Shown: positions 9,972-18,776 of the stretch, one piece after another
Layout: each line of letters opens with the position of its first letter
Numbering within the stretch: the first letter of the stretch is position 1
Made by a program: the position numbers and the translations under genes
Source: Carex sylvatica
Taxonomy: Eukaryota > Streptophyta > Magnoliopsida > Poales > Cyperaceae
Direction: 5' to 3'
Assembly (NCBI GenBank): GCA_964058845.1
Contig: CAXKVR010000357.1
Location: 1-19,382, forward strand
Length of the DNA: 19,382 nucleotides
Notes under the pieces: generated by a model
What the model was told of the DNA's origin: nothing
Database searches by the model: none
The model's input: the letters and a program-made list of their open reading frames with translations, nothing else

Positions 9972-10170
9972 AAATTGATTGAATAAAAATTCTTAGCAAC
10001 TTATTTGAACCAAGTGAACTAGTTAATTTATGCGACAGAAGCATTTTTTTTTTCAAAACTATAATTTAATTTGTTATTAAATTAATTATATTAATGACAA
10101 ATTTATTTGACGATGGCGACAACCGACCAAACATTTAAATATAAAAAAAACTATTACACTTTTCTTTTTA

Positions 10171-10587
10171 GAGTAGAACTAGGCTGTTCTTAAATTCATC
10201 AAGTTCGTCAGTGAATTCAAGTCTAAAATCTGACAAATCAGTTTTAAATGACAAATCTGAATTATTGAAACCCGCCTACCTTACGAGTGATGTGTCTACA
10301 TATGAAAATTTTAAACATGCGAATTAATTTAGTATAAAGTCAATCGGTCAAAATTGGAAGATTAATAAATTAATTTTAATGCATTCATTTTTTGAATGTT
10401 TTTTGACCGCTTGACTTTATACTAAATTAATTCGAATGTTTAAAATTTTCTCACGTAGACACATCACTTGTAAGGTAGGAAGGTTTTAATGGTTCGGATT
10501 CGTCATTTAAAACCAATTTGATGGGTTTTAAACTTGAGTTCACCAAATAACTTGGTGAACTTTAATTAGAACACCCTAGTTCTACTC
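10171..10587. mobile_element. MITE with TIRs of about 190 bp
   Basis: The left end reads GAGTAGAACTAGGCTGTTCT; the right end on the opposite strand reads GAGTAGAACTAGGGTGTTCT. Inverted similarity extends about 190 bp inward and includes GTTTTAAATGACRAATC, CCTACCTTAC, GTGATGTGTCTAC, GAAAATTTTAAACAT and GAATTAATTTAGTATAAAGTCAA. Only about 45 bp separates the arms. Flanks ttcttttta (10162-10170) and ctctttcta (10588-10596) agree at 7 of 9 positions, compatible with a decayed Mutator-type 9 bp duplication. No coding content. Confidence 0.83.
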
Positions 10588-11243
10588 CTCTTTCTATATA
10601 GTTACTTAGATAGACTATACATTAAATTTGATGCAATATAAAAACTTGCTGATCAACCATAAAATAATTAATTAATTAGAAAAAAAAAAATCTACTGATC
10701 AGGAGACATTGAAAGCCTCAGCTACAGCTCCTTGGAGTACTGACAGCCTAGTATACGTACCCTTCAAATTTTAATTTTTTTGTAATTATTATTAGAGGTC
10801 TGATTAGGATTACTGCATATATATGAAAATAAGTCCCTAAACCAAGTTGTTATTCCACATGTATTTTTCTCAACTTGCAAACTCATCTTGATAGTAAATT
10901 ATAAAAGTGCGCACGAGGGAAGTACGACACAGATTGTTGTACGTGTCGTGTGACGTGTCCAAATACTATGTTGGTAGACGTGCATGCCAGAGAGAATGAA
11001 CTAGAGCATGGCATGCGACACGCGAAAACATACACGGACACATGTAATTAAACACGTACGTCAAAAACAAAGATGACACGACATCGGCATATCCGGTAAT
11101 TTTCATCACATTTTTTTTTTCTATCTTTTCTCAACTTTTTCTGTCTTTGAGAAGAGATGAGGAGGCAATTTTTTTTTTTTTTTTTTTCAAATTTAAAGAA
11201 AATTAAATAAATAAAAATACTTCATGATACGTGCAGGGAGATA
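10588..11243. other. Unassigned intergenic DNA
   Basis: No gene or TIR pair seen. It holds poly-A near 10680 and poly-T runs near 11110 and 11170-11188. A cluster of ACGTGTC / GACACG / CACGTAC words at 10938-11060 includes an ABRE/G-box-like gacgtgtcc near 10952. With no gene nearby a regulatory role is unsupported. Confidence 0.4.
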
Positions 11244-11251
11244 CAACCACA

Positions 11252-11400
11252 CAGGAACAGAGCTAGACTTTCAAGTTATAAGAGTTAGTCGTGAATGTGG
11301 TAAATAATATAAATTTTCTTGCTGCATTTTATCATAATTCAAAAATGAGAGTCAATTGACCTTCATTTCTTTCAAGTGACTTCGTCTCTGCAACCACAAC
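11252..11400. mobile_element. 149 bp hAT-type MITE, perfect 8 bp TSD
   Basis: It starts CAGGAACAGAGCTAGACTTT and ends AAGTGACTTCGTCTCTG. It is flanked by caaccaca on both sides (11244-11251 and 11401-11408). The left end is homologous to the right end of 9455-9663 and the left end of 11485-11661, so these are one family. Confidence 0.86.
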
Positions 11401-11484
11401 GTATACGTACTTTATTCTTATAAGCATCGTACTCAATTTTCATACTTTTAACACGGTACGACACAACATATATAAACATGCGAT

Positions 11485-11661
11485 CACGGACAGAGCCAGA
11501 CTTTCAAACTCTGGAGATCAAACGTAAATAGAAGGTCAAGCATATTCAATTTCACACTATATGTAATATTTTAATTTATACTATATTAAAAATAGGGTAT
11601 AAATACAAAAAAAAAAAAAAATGAATTGAACCCCATTCATTGAATGTGGATTCGCCATGTG
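11485..11661. mobile_element. Short hAT-type MITE, decayed ends
   Basis: The left end is CACGGACAGAGCCAGACTTT; the right end on the opposite strand is CACATGGCGAATCCACATTC. It has the same internal GGAGATCAAACG and GAATTGAACCCC layout as related short hAT elements, plus a poly-A run near 11607. No convincing target duplication, so the exact ends are uncertain by several bases. Confidence 0.65.
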
Positions 11662-12547
11662 ATAAACGGAAACCGTGTCATGTTAGAATTCAGATCATAT
11701 GAGGTACCTCATTACAATGTCTATAAATTAGATCATAACTATTTAAATTTAGTTCAGGAGGTTGTTGAGGCAGAATTATGACTGAGATGTTGTACAAGGA
11801 GAGGTAGTGCAGGTTTATGCTGTGAGTAATTTTGTTTTTTTTGGAGTTTAGGATCCAGTAGTTGTAAGCACATTTCATTTCTGTACTCCTTGCTACCTGG
11901 CTCTCTCAAAAAAAAAAACTACTTAAATTTAAATTTGCACAAATCTTAAAGCAAACCCTTATTAGTACTCACTCTACAGTCTACACACTACACCGGTCAC
12001 AAGTGCCCTGAATTAGTGGAGAAGGGTCGCTGCTCAGTGCTCACAAGGTCTAAGTCCGAATGATACAAAAAGAAAAAGAAAAGGGGTGCACTATGGAATG
12101 TTGTATTCAATATATATATAGGCCCAATAGGAGTACTAGGTTTAGGAGCATGTATAAATCATTGATTGATTAATCATGAATAACAAGAATAACAAGAAAA
12201 GTAAAGAATTCCCTTCTTAGTGAGCTAATTGAGGCCTGAAGATATGGTGGAACTTTAAAATTAAGATAAGAAATTGGATAAATAAATATTGTATAATTTT
12301 AATAGTACAATTTTTTTTATAAAAAATAAAAGAATTTAAATGACACAAATACTTTTCAATTTATGGAGGTGCTTATTAGCATTCCTTTTCCTCTATACGC
12401 TTTCAATATTCCTCAAGACAAAAGTTTTCATATTTTCATTATATATATTGGATAAAAAAATTATGATATTTTGTTCGGAATAATATGAATAACTATACGA
12501 GGTGTAGTTATCATGTTAGTATAGAAATTAAACTTGCATCTAAGATA
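11662..12547. other. Unassigned intergenic DNA
   Basis: No gene or TIR pair recognised. A stretch ending tggctctctc followed by an A run (about 11905-11920) looks like the 3' tail of a retroposed copy, but I cannot identify a source. The less AT-rich patch at 11950-12070 has no open frame of note. Confidence 0.4.
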
Positions 12548-12938
12548 GAGTAAGGCTACGGTACTATGCATAGCACGAATTGGTCCACATTATAACTCAA
12601 TATTTATGTTTTCAAAGTTTAAACAATCAATCTAAACCATTCAACATGATCTCCATATGAAATATAATTGTAGATCAAATTTTATAATTTTTACATGTTC
12701 TTTACTATTATTCTAGATAGATAGAAAACCACTCGATCTAAAAATTCTAGACCATTCGAAGTAATGATTTTCTACTTGTCTAAATAAATTGGGAAAAAAA
12801 TTATAATAAATCTCAAGTACATTTCATGTATGGAGATCATGTTGAACAGTTAAGATTGACTGTTTGGACTTTAAAAATAAAAATACTAATCCATAGTATA
12901 GACCATTTTGCATTATACATAGTACCATAGCCTCACTC
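12548..12938. mobile_element. Long-TIR MITE, GAGTRAGGCTAYGG family
   Basis: The left end is GAGTAAGGCTACGGTACTAT; the right end on the opposite strand is GAGTGAGGCTATGGTACTAT. Inverted similarity runs about 130 bp inward, including AAACARTCAATCT, TTCAACATGATCTCCATA and a decayed GAGATCAAATTTTAT block. Shared core words (CAACATGATCTCCATA, GATCAAATTTTAT) link it to 7219-7678, 14182-14480 and the cores of the tandem units at 4.5-6.4 kb. Target duplication not clear. No coding content. Confidence 0.8.
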
Positions 12939-13494
12939 TTGATTAAAAATGTATGATTTTAGATTAATTTTTTATGGATGGTCCAGATCAGTAATGCTCA
13001 TATAAGATAATATTGGTAGTGATAGATTAGTTCATTCATGTTAGACAAGACAAACTAAATTTTAATACCTATTTTTTTTATAATCTTAATAACAAATAGG
13101 CATAAGGCATATTCATGACCTATGAGATATCCATAATTAAATTGTAAAGTTAAGAAACTAATTAACAATTATAACGAGAAATTTAATTTATTACAGTTAC
13201 AATTATCTAATAAAGTATAAAAATTAATAATATATATGCTTTGTGCAGTAGGAAACATATTCATTAAACAACTTAACAAAGGTAATTGAGTGTCATAAAT
13301 AATTAAATATTATATTTCTTATTAATTAGTAGGGGACCATGGTTCAACCATTACGAGTACAAAAAATCATTAACTCTGACTTAATTGTTTTTATATAGAT
13401 ATTTTTCTTTGGGAGAGAGAGCTGAACTTATTTTGATGTTATATGCTTTATCCTTAAGAAAAAGAACAAAAAATAAAGGTGGTGGTGAAGTGTA
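12939..13494. other. Unassigned AT-rich intergenic DNA
   Basis: No coding frame, TIR pair or repeat found. Confidence 0.45.
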
Positions 13495-13787
13495 TAGTGA
13501 CAAATGAATTATTCGGGTTCAGTTCGACAAGGTCAAAAATTCGTGATTCGGGAATAATTCAGGTATAATTCGGAAATAATTCGGAATTATTTGAATCAGA
13601 GATCTCAGTCATGAAGAGAGAAAAAAAAAAACTAAAAAAATATATATTATGGGAAAATTCAGAAAAAATTCGTAAAATTAGGGACAAGTTCGTAAAATTT
13701 GCGAATTATTCAGGTTTAATTCGGCGTTCAGTTTAGCATCACCAAAAAAACAAATTATTCGGATATAATATGCGAATCTTGTCACTA
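13495..13787 (+). mobile_element. TAGTGACAA-family MITE, copy 3
   Basis: The left end is TAGTGACAAATGAATTATTCGG; the right end on the opposite strand is TAGTGACAAGATTCGC, giving a perfect 9 bp TIR core. It is collinear with 1819-2122, sharing GGTCAAAAATTCGTGATTC and GAGATCTCAGTC, and inverted relative to 3195-3503. Flanking 8-mers agree only partly, so TSD length is not settled. Confidence 0.83.
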
Positions 13788-14108
13788 TGGAGTATGGACT
13801 GAAGTGTACCGTAAGATCAGGTTTAGTACCACAGTTAGAGTGTTGTATTAGGATTGTAAATGATACAGAAGATGAGGTTTGGCTACAAATTTAGTACCAC
13901 AGAAGATCAGATTTCTAAATTATAGGCCTTTTCTTCACAGCTCACAGGAGTGCCACATCGCTAGTAGTAGTAGACCAGTGGCATGCTGTTTTGCTGTTCA
14001 CCTATCTTATCCATTTAATTATATGTGGTTTGCTCTTTTTCTATATATATTTTTTTTATATGAGAACAATGTTAAGTTGCTAACTATTTCACATCTGCTG
14101 TCATTTTT

Positions 14109-14603
14109 AGAGGGGCGAATTTAGGACCATGTTAGAGTTGACCAAACCATTTTATAAATATAAATTAGTAATTTTTATTATAAGGAGAGATCTAATTATA
14201 ACATTTTATATTATAGTTATAACATCTTACAATATAATTTTTTTAAATTCAAATAGTGAATCCAAACATAGTCTCTTTATTAAAATATATTTGGAGATCA
14301 AATTTTACATTTGTTTGATTTTTTTACTATTTATTAAGTATTTTACAAAACTGTTATTTTAAAATTATTAAATAATTAAAAAAAAATGTGAAATTTGATC
14401 TCCACACACATTGTAATATAGATATCATATCATGTTGTTAAATATTGTAACTATAGAATATTGTAAGTGAATCCTTTCTCTTTTATTATTTACATTTTAT
14501 AATACTTAAAACATTTGTAAATACCTGCATTCAAATCTCAGCTGATTCATATTTTGCATTTTATATTTTAATCTTTCAATCTAAAATTTCTGATTCCACC
14601 CCT
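14109..14603. mobile_element. Old hAT-like remnant interrupted by a MITE
   Basis: The left side reads AGAGGGGCGAATTTAGGACC, and the right side on the opposite strand AGGGGTGGAATCAGAAATTT. These are weak inverted matches of the hAT short-MITE type, and GTTGACC near the left end recalls 9455-9663. It contains the nested MITE at 14182-14480. No target duplication is seen and the ends are poorly matched, so this is tentative. Confidence 0.4.
14182..14480. mobile_element. Mutator-type MITE with perfect 9 bp TSD
   Basis: The left end is AAGGAGAGATCTAATTATAAC; the right end on the opposite strand is GAGAAAGGATTCACTTACAA. Both sides carry GGAGATCAAATTT about 110 bp in, and the central parts are also inverted. 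The flanks are ttttattat at 14173-14181 and 14481-14489, a perfect 9 bp duplication typical of Mutator-like elements. It is related to 7219-7678. The open frame running through it is AT-rich repeat sequence, not a gene. Confidence 0.77.
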
Positions 14604-14813
14604 AACTGCCATGCATCTACTGTCATAAAAAATTATGGTAGCTAGAGGGTAACATAGTTTGTAGGTTGTTAGTTCAATTAAAGCTAAACAGTTCATATCA
14701 CATTAATAGAAAATTTTCTACTAAAGTAAATTAAGATGTTATTTTAACTGTTTGCCACAATTGGATGATATACAATAAAATGTTACCAACTTTTACATAA
14801 TAAGGGATGCGCA

Positions 14814-14845
14814 TTTGCTAAGCAACAATAAGTTGCTTAGGCAAA
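14814..14845. repeat. Short hairpin
   Basis: TTTGCTAAGCAAC, a 5-base loop AATAA, then GTTGCTTAGGCAAA: a stem of about 13 pairs with one bulge. No T-run or gene next to it. Confidence 0.7.
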
Positions 14846-15149
14846 ATATAGTAGCAAAATTTCTGATATAAGCAACTTGAGAAGCTCTATGGTTTTATAT
14901 TATATACCAGTTCCAGTTTAAATTGTGGGAATAATGCAATGCATAACAGCATAAGGAACTTGTTCTACACTAGAGATTGTGCCACAAAAATGCGATTAAT
15001 AACTTGGAATTTTGAAAATATATGAATGTATATGACATTATAAAATATAGTATTCCAAAGTCAATATAATAATTAACACTACTACAAAAAACTCTTTTAT
15101 ATCGATTAGAATTGCATTCTTCCATTGGGGTCTGATCTGATGCATATCG

Positions 15150-15420
15150 CCCCGATAGGAAATTATGTAGACGTCTATGCTATCGGATCAAAACATATGG
15201 CGTTAATCAATATACCATCGGCAGCGCACCTTTAGCCATCGGGTTTGACGAACCCAATGCCATCGCTTTTGTTTCTCCAACTGACGGCAAATGTGATTAA
15301 CGTCGTCCACTGAATTTCAATAGCCGGTTGCAAATAGTGTCTTGCACCATCTGTTTTGTCTGTGTTGGCGTTGGCAAATTCTAGAATTCTAGCGGGTCAT
15401 TAATTTCTGGGCCGATAGTG
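15150..15420. repeat. CACTA subterminal repeat zone
   Basis: CCCGATAGG near 15152, TATCGGATC near 15181, CCATCGGC near 15219, CCATCGGG near 15234, CCATCGC near 15261 and GCCGATAG near 15411. Short motifs in both orientations within a few hundred bases of the terminus are where CACTA elements keep their TnpA-type binding sites. Binding itself is inferred. Confidence 0.65.
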
Positions 15421-15623
15421 ATGTATATGTAATTATTATTTATTTTTTACTATTAATTCTAGTATTACAGGCTAGCCTAGTCATTTTTAAAACACAGCTA
15501 GCAAAGCAAAGATAAACATGCATGCGCTCATTCCATCATATACCAATCTCTGAACCAACAAGTAATATATACATAAGTACTCCAACATATAATATATATC
15601 AATCCATGTCACAAGCAATATCT

Positions 15624-15749
15624 AAAAAGAGTTTATAACAATTATTAAACATACAGAAAACTAAATGTTCATTGTACCAGAAAACTAAAAAGAGTTTACA
15701 ATAATTATTAAACACAATAATAGTTCATTGTACCAGAAAACTAAATGTT
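15624..15749 (+). repeat. 63 bp tandem repeat, about two copies
   Basis: aaaaagagttta, aattattaaaca and ttcattgtaccagaaaacta recur with a 63 bp offset (15624-15686 and 15687-15749). It lies just beyond the stop codon of the Ulp1-like pseudogene, in what would be its 3' untranslated or flanking region. Confidence 0.75.
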
Positions 15750-15783
15750 CTTACCATAATTATTAAAATCAACAACAAATTAA

Positions 15784-16679
15784 TTAAGTGTTTGAACACA
15801 AGAACCTGACAACAATAGTTGTTTCAAACCACAGAAAATAACTTGTCAAATCCTCCCACCGCAAAGTACCTGCACGACAATTAAACTAATGATAATTTCA
15901 AGAAGAACTTACACCATTTGATACATATGTCATGTAATTCGTGTTCTTTGTACAACATTTTGGACATACGACACTGCATGAATAAATGAAAACATATGAA
16001 TAACATGCATAATTAAAAACTTAAATCTGAAAGGATGATAGAAATAGGTGATTGACAAACCTTCGAAAAAAATGTGCATAATTTCTGATGAGCGTCTCCA
16101 TGTTCTTCATTACATAATACTCAGGCTCCCGTAAATTGCTTTGTGTGGGGCTCTGATCAAATATGTATTGTAAAACAAGATATAATTAGTAGAGCAATTG
16201 AAACTTCAAATAAGTTGCAAGGAAATACTCGATTAAAATATTTCTTACCTCAAACATTCTGACCTCCCTTGCTCTTCTCCCCGACATGTGCCGACCTCCC
16301 CGGGAGATGTATGACTTAAAAGCCCTAGAATTATTAAATGTCAGTACGTACCTAGAAGTAGGAAATGGAAAGTACTTTGCATTTTAAATTATATGTATTT
16401 TGCTTACTACTGTAAATCAGAAATAATATAAAACTCCTCGTCATTGTTATTTGGCACCAGGTCCAGCAAGTAGGCAGCATTCTATCTTGGAATACTAACA
16501 AGAAGCCTCCAACGTTCCCTATAATTTAAGTAATAAAATAAGATTCATATCCTGTTAAGAATAGACAATAAACATTAGTATAATTAGCAGCTTACCTATC
16601 TTTGTGGGACGTTAAGAATACAAGATTCTTATCTTGCAACTTTAGCAAGGAATCGGTCAAGTACGAAAAGGAATGTTCA
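15784..16679 (-). pseudogene. Ulp1/C48-like cysteine protease, C-terminal part, decayed
   Basis: Six minus-strand exons can be placed: 16596-16679, 16411-16518, 16249-16324, 16061-16152, 15913-15973 and 15784-15869. The first four join in one phase across GT-AG introns, and the last two share a second phase. Ulp1 landmarks appear in order: ERWRLLV (family HW-LLV), AAYLLD, a glycine-rich ISRGGRH, then SPTQSNLREPEYYVMKNM, aligning with the family CPxQxxxxECGYYVM, and finally YKEHELHDICIKW, like the YTEEEIDEVREEW tail. SUMO-type proteases of this clan cleave ubiquitin-like modifiers with a His-Asp-Cys triad plus a Gln. Here Asp and Gln are kept, but His is Arg and Cys is Pro. A TAG interrupts the second exon after SIPR, and exons 4 and 5 join out of phase, fixable by one base in a T7 run. 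Catalysis is therefore very unlikely. The frame ends at TAA, 15784-15786. Upstream exons were not found. Confidence 0.75.
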
Positions 16680-16997
16680 CTAGCATATTTAATAGTTGTG
16701 TCGCTAAGCTAACTTAAATTTGAGTTAATTCATATCAATTCAAGCAATATTTACTAATTAAATTATGTAACTGTGCAATTAATCCACATAAAAGTTAATG
16801 AATTTTGCATGCAATTAATATAGGTAAACAATATATAAAGAGGGATCCACTTACAATTAACATTTGTTGATGTTTGCTGATGCATGTTTCTTATAAATTG
16901 ATATTTCTTAGGCAATAAGTAAACAATTTTAAACAAATATTAATCGTAAGTTGATCTCTCCTTATGTGAACATGTTTCGTTGTATTTCTTTTGATTG

Positions 16998-17133
16998 TGC
17001 AATCAATCCACATAAAAGTTACCATGTGCATACATGCAACACAAATACTCAAATAAAAATATCCATACATAGAATTCATCTCCTTATTTAAAATTACAAC
17101 ACAACAATTACGACACATAATATATATGCAACA
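16998..17133 (+). repeat. Direct repeat inside the CACTA element, copy 1
   Basis: Matches 18010-18133 in order: ATCCACATAAAAGTTACCATGTG, ACTCAAATAAA, GAATTCATC, ATTACAACACAA. A third fragment (aatccacataaaagtta) lies near 16780. The two main copies are about 1.0 kb apart and bracket the foldback at 17188-17869. Confidence 0.75.
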
Positions 17134-17187
17134 ATTTCTTTTGATTTGACTAATTAATTCACTATATTTTATTAGACACTAAATCTA

Positions 17188-17869
17188 GGGGCAATTTCAT
17201 GTATATCCCTCAAAAGTTTCAATATTACATATTTATCCCTCTAAAATCAATAATTACATATTTATCCTTGAAAATCATACAAACTCACATATTTGTCAAA
17301 TCTAACTCCATAACATATCAAATATCTCTAAAAGTAATGAAATAATATTATTTAAAACTTTAAAAATTTATTTTACAGTATTAATTAAAAAAAATATTGA
17401 CTATTATACTCTTCATTTTTGTCTCTTTAGTTTGTCTAAGTTATCTTCTCTATAAGGCGCCAAACCTCCTCTCTCTCTCTATAAACAAAAATAGAAAATT
17501 AAAGCAGCCAGGGGCGGCAGAAATCTGTTAGAGGGGAGGCAACTAGAGAAGGAGGCAATAAATTTGTGATTTGGCATGTTTGGAGAGAGAGGCGGGGGAG
17601 GTTTGACGCCTTACAGAGAAGAGAACGCAGGCGGACTAAAGAGACCAAAGGACATAGTGGTCAACATATTATTAATTATATTGTAAAAAAAAATTTAAGT
17701 TTTTAAAAAATATTATTTAATTAGATTTGGAGATATCTGATATGTCATAGAGTTAGATTGGACAATTATGTAATTTGTACAATTTTCAAGGATAAATATA
17801 TAATTACTGATTTAGAGGGATAAATACATAATATTGAAACTTTTGAGGGATATATTTGAAATTTTCCCC
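17188..17869. mobile_element. 682 bp foldback element nested in CACTA, 8 bp TSD
   Basis: The left arm begins GGGGCAATTTCATG; the right arm on the opposite strand begins GGGGAAAATTTCAAAT. Inverted similarity continues for about 290 bp on each side through ATATCCCTCAAAAGTTTC, ATTTATCCCTCTAAA, TATTTATCCTTGAAAAT, GTCTCTTTAGT and AAGGCGYCAAACCTCC. Only about 90 bp of unique centre is left (about 17487-17577). It is flanked by taaatcta at 17180-17187 and 17870-17877. The inner arms (17440-17640) are much richer in G and C than the surroundings. No coding content. An 8 bp duplication with such long arms fits a hAT-like or Mutator-like foldback; superfamily is open. Confidence 0.85.
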
Positions 17870-18009
17870 TAAATCTATAAGATCATTATCAATTATCTTG
17901 ATTAGGTTATAAAGAAATTGGTCAAACTAACTTTCAACTAATAAAACGTGTTCTGAACAATAAATCATGTATTCATACCAAGTCTTCGGCAGCGTCGCAA
18001 TGGACATGT

Positions 18010-18133
18010 GATAATAATCCATATAAAAGTTACCATGTGTATGCAACATAAACACTCAAATAAACATCTATAAAATTCATCACAGTATTTACAATTAATT
18101 ACAACACAATAATTAAAATACATCATATGCAAA
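18010..18133 (+). repeat. Direct repeat inside the CACTA element, copy 2
   Basis: Counterpart of 16998-17133, with small deletions. The stretch just before it (about 17945-18008) is a direct decayed copy of the left arm of the inverted repeat at 18289-18597. Confidence 0.72.
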
Positions 18134-18288
18134 CTTAATATGTATGAACGATTTAATATATATAATTACAACACAACGGTTACACACATCACACACAGTA
18201 GTTGATTAATAATATTATGGATTTAATATAGGGCCAAACTTAATTAATATATTTTTTACATTAGAAGAGAGAACACTATGGCAGAACA

Positions 18289-18597
18289 ATTAAATGAGAT
18301 GAGTGTCATAAGCTATCCAACATCCATGCAAAATATGTTCTAAACATTAAATCATGTTTTAATCCCGAGTCTTCAGCAGTGCAAAAATGGACATACGACA
18401 GTGGACTTACGTTGTTGTTTAAACTATTTCGCAAACCATCATTTAATTCAAAGAGATTTTGTGTAAGAGATTAAACAACAATGCACTCTCACATGCCATT
18501 TTTATACTGCCAAAAAGTTGGGATCAAAACATGATTTAATTTTAATAACATGTTTTGCATGGATTTTGGAAAGCTTGTGACACCCATCTTATTTAAT
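18289..18597. repeat. Large inverted repeat (hairpin-forming) in CACTA
   Basis: The left arm is 18289-18422 and the right arm 18471-18597, with a 48 base loop. Read on the minus strand the right arm gives, in order, ATTAAATAAGATG, CCATGCAAAACATGTT, AAATCATGTTTTGATCCC, AAAAATGG and TTGTTGTTTAA. The left arm has the same blocks with scattered substitutions, roughly four of five bases identical by eye. No terminal motif or target duplication marks it as a separate transposon. It lies downstream of the GRF exon on the minus strand, so a transcript from that promoter would fold across it. Confidence 0.8.
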
Positions 18598-18776
18598 CTA
18601 CTACTTTTTATGAAGGAACAAAACAATAAAAAAATAGATCACAATCAAGATCAACACATAAATCATAATTAATACTGCTAGTTAGTTGTTTGTTGAGAAT
18701 CGAAGATACTTCTGCCTTATTTTGACATATTGCAACTTGTCTATAAGGTTGCTGCATATGAGAATTTTAAACTTAC

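Noticed and set aside
10938..11060. Cluster of ACGTGTC/CACGT words as an ABA-response promoter
   Set aside because: No gene lies downstream on either strand within reach.
1819..13787. Evenly spaced repeats as a CRISPR-like array
   Set aside because: The repeated units are whole MITEs of about 300 bp in mixed orientation; there are no short regular repeats with unique spacers, and the context is plant.
14129..14362. 77-codon plus-strand frame
   Set aside because: It spans the boundary of a nested MITE, so the frame is a by-product of two insertions in AT-rich DNA.
16891..17118. 75-codon minus-strand frame with several cysteines
   Set aside because: It overlaps a direct repeat, has no recognisable zinc-finger spacing, and the second repeat copy near 18.0 kb does not keep it.
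17945..18410. CPLRRCRR / VCPF-type translations suggesting a TNP2 transposase-associated zinc finger
   Set aside because: The frames are very short, differ between the repeated copies, and are interrupted by stops at once. Not enough for a transposase call.
18640..18755. Second coding exon for the GRF gene directly after 18777
   Set aside because: The only nearby acceptor would require an intron of about 22 bases, too short for plant splicing.
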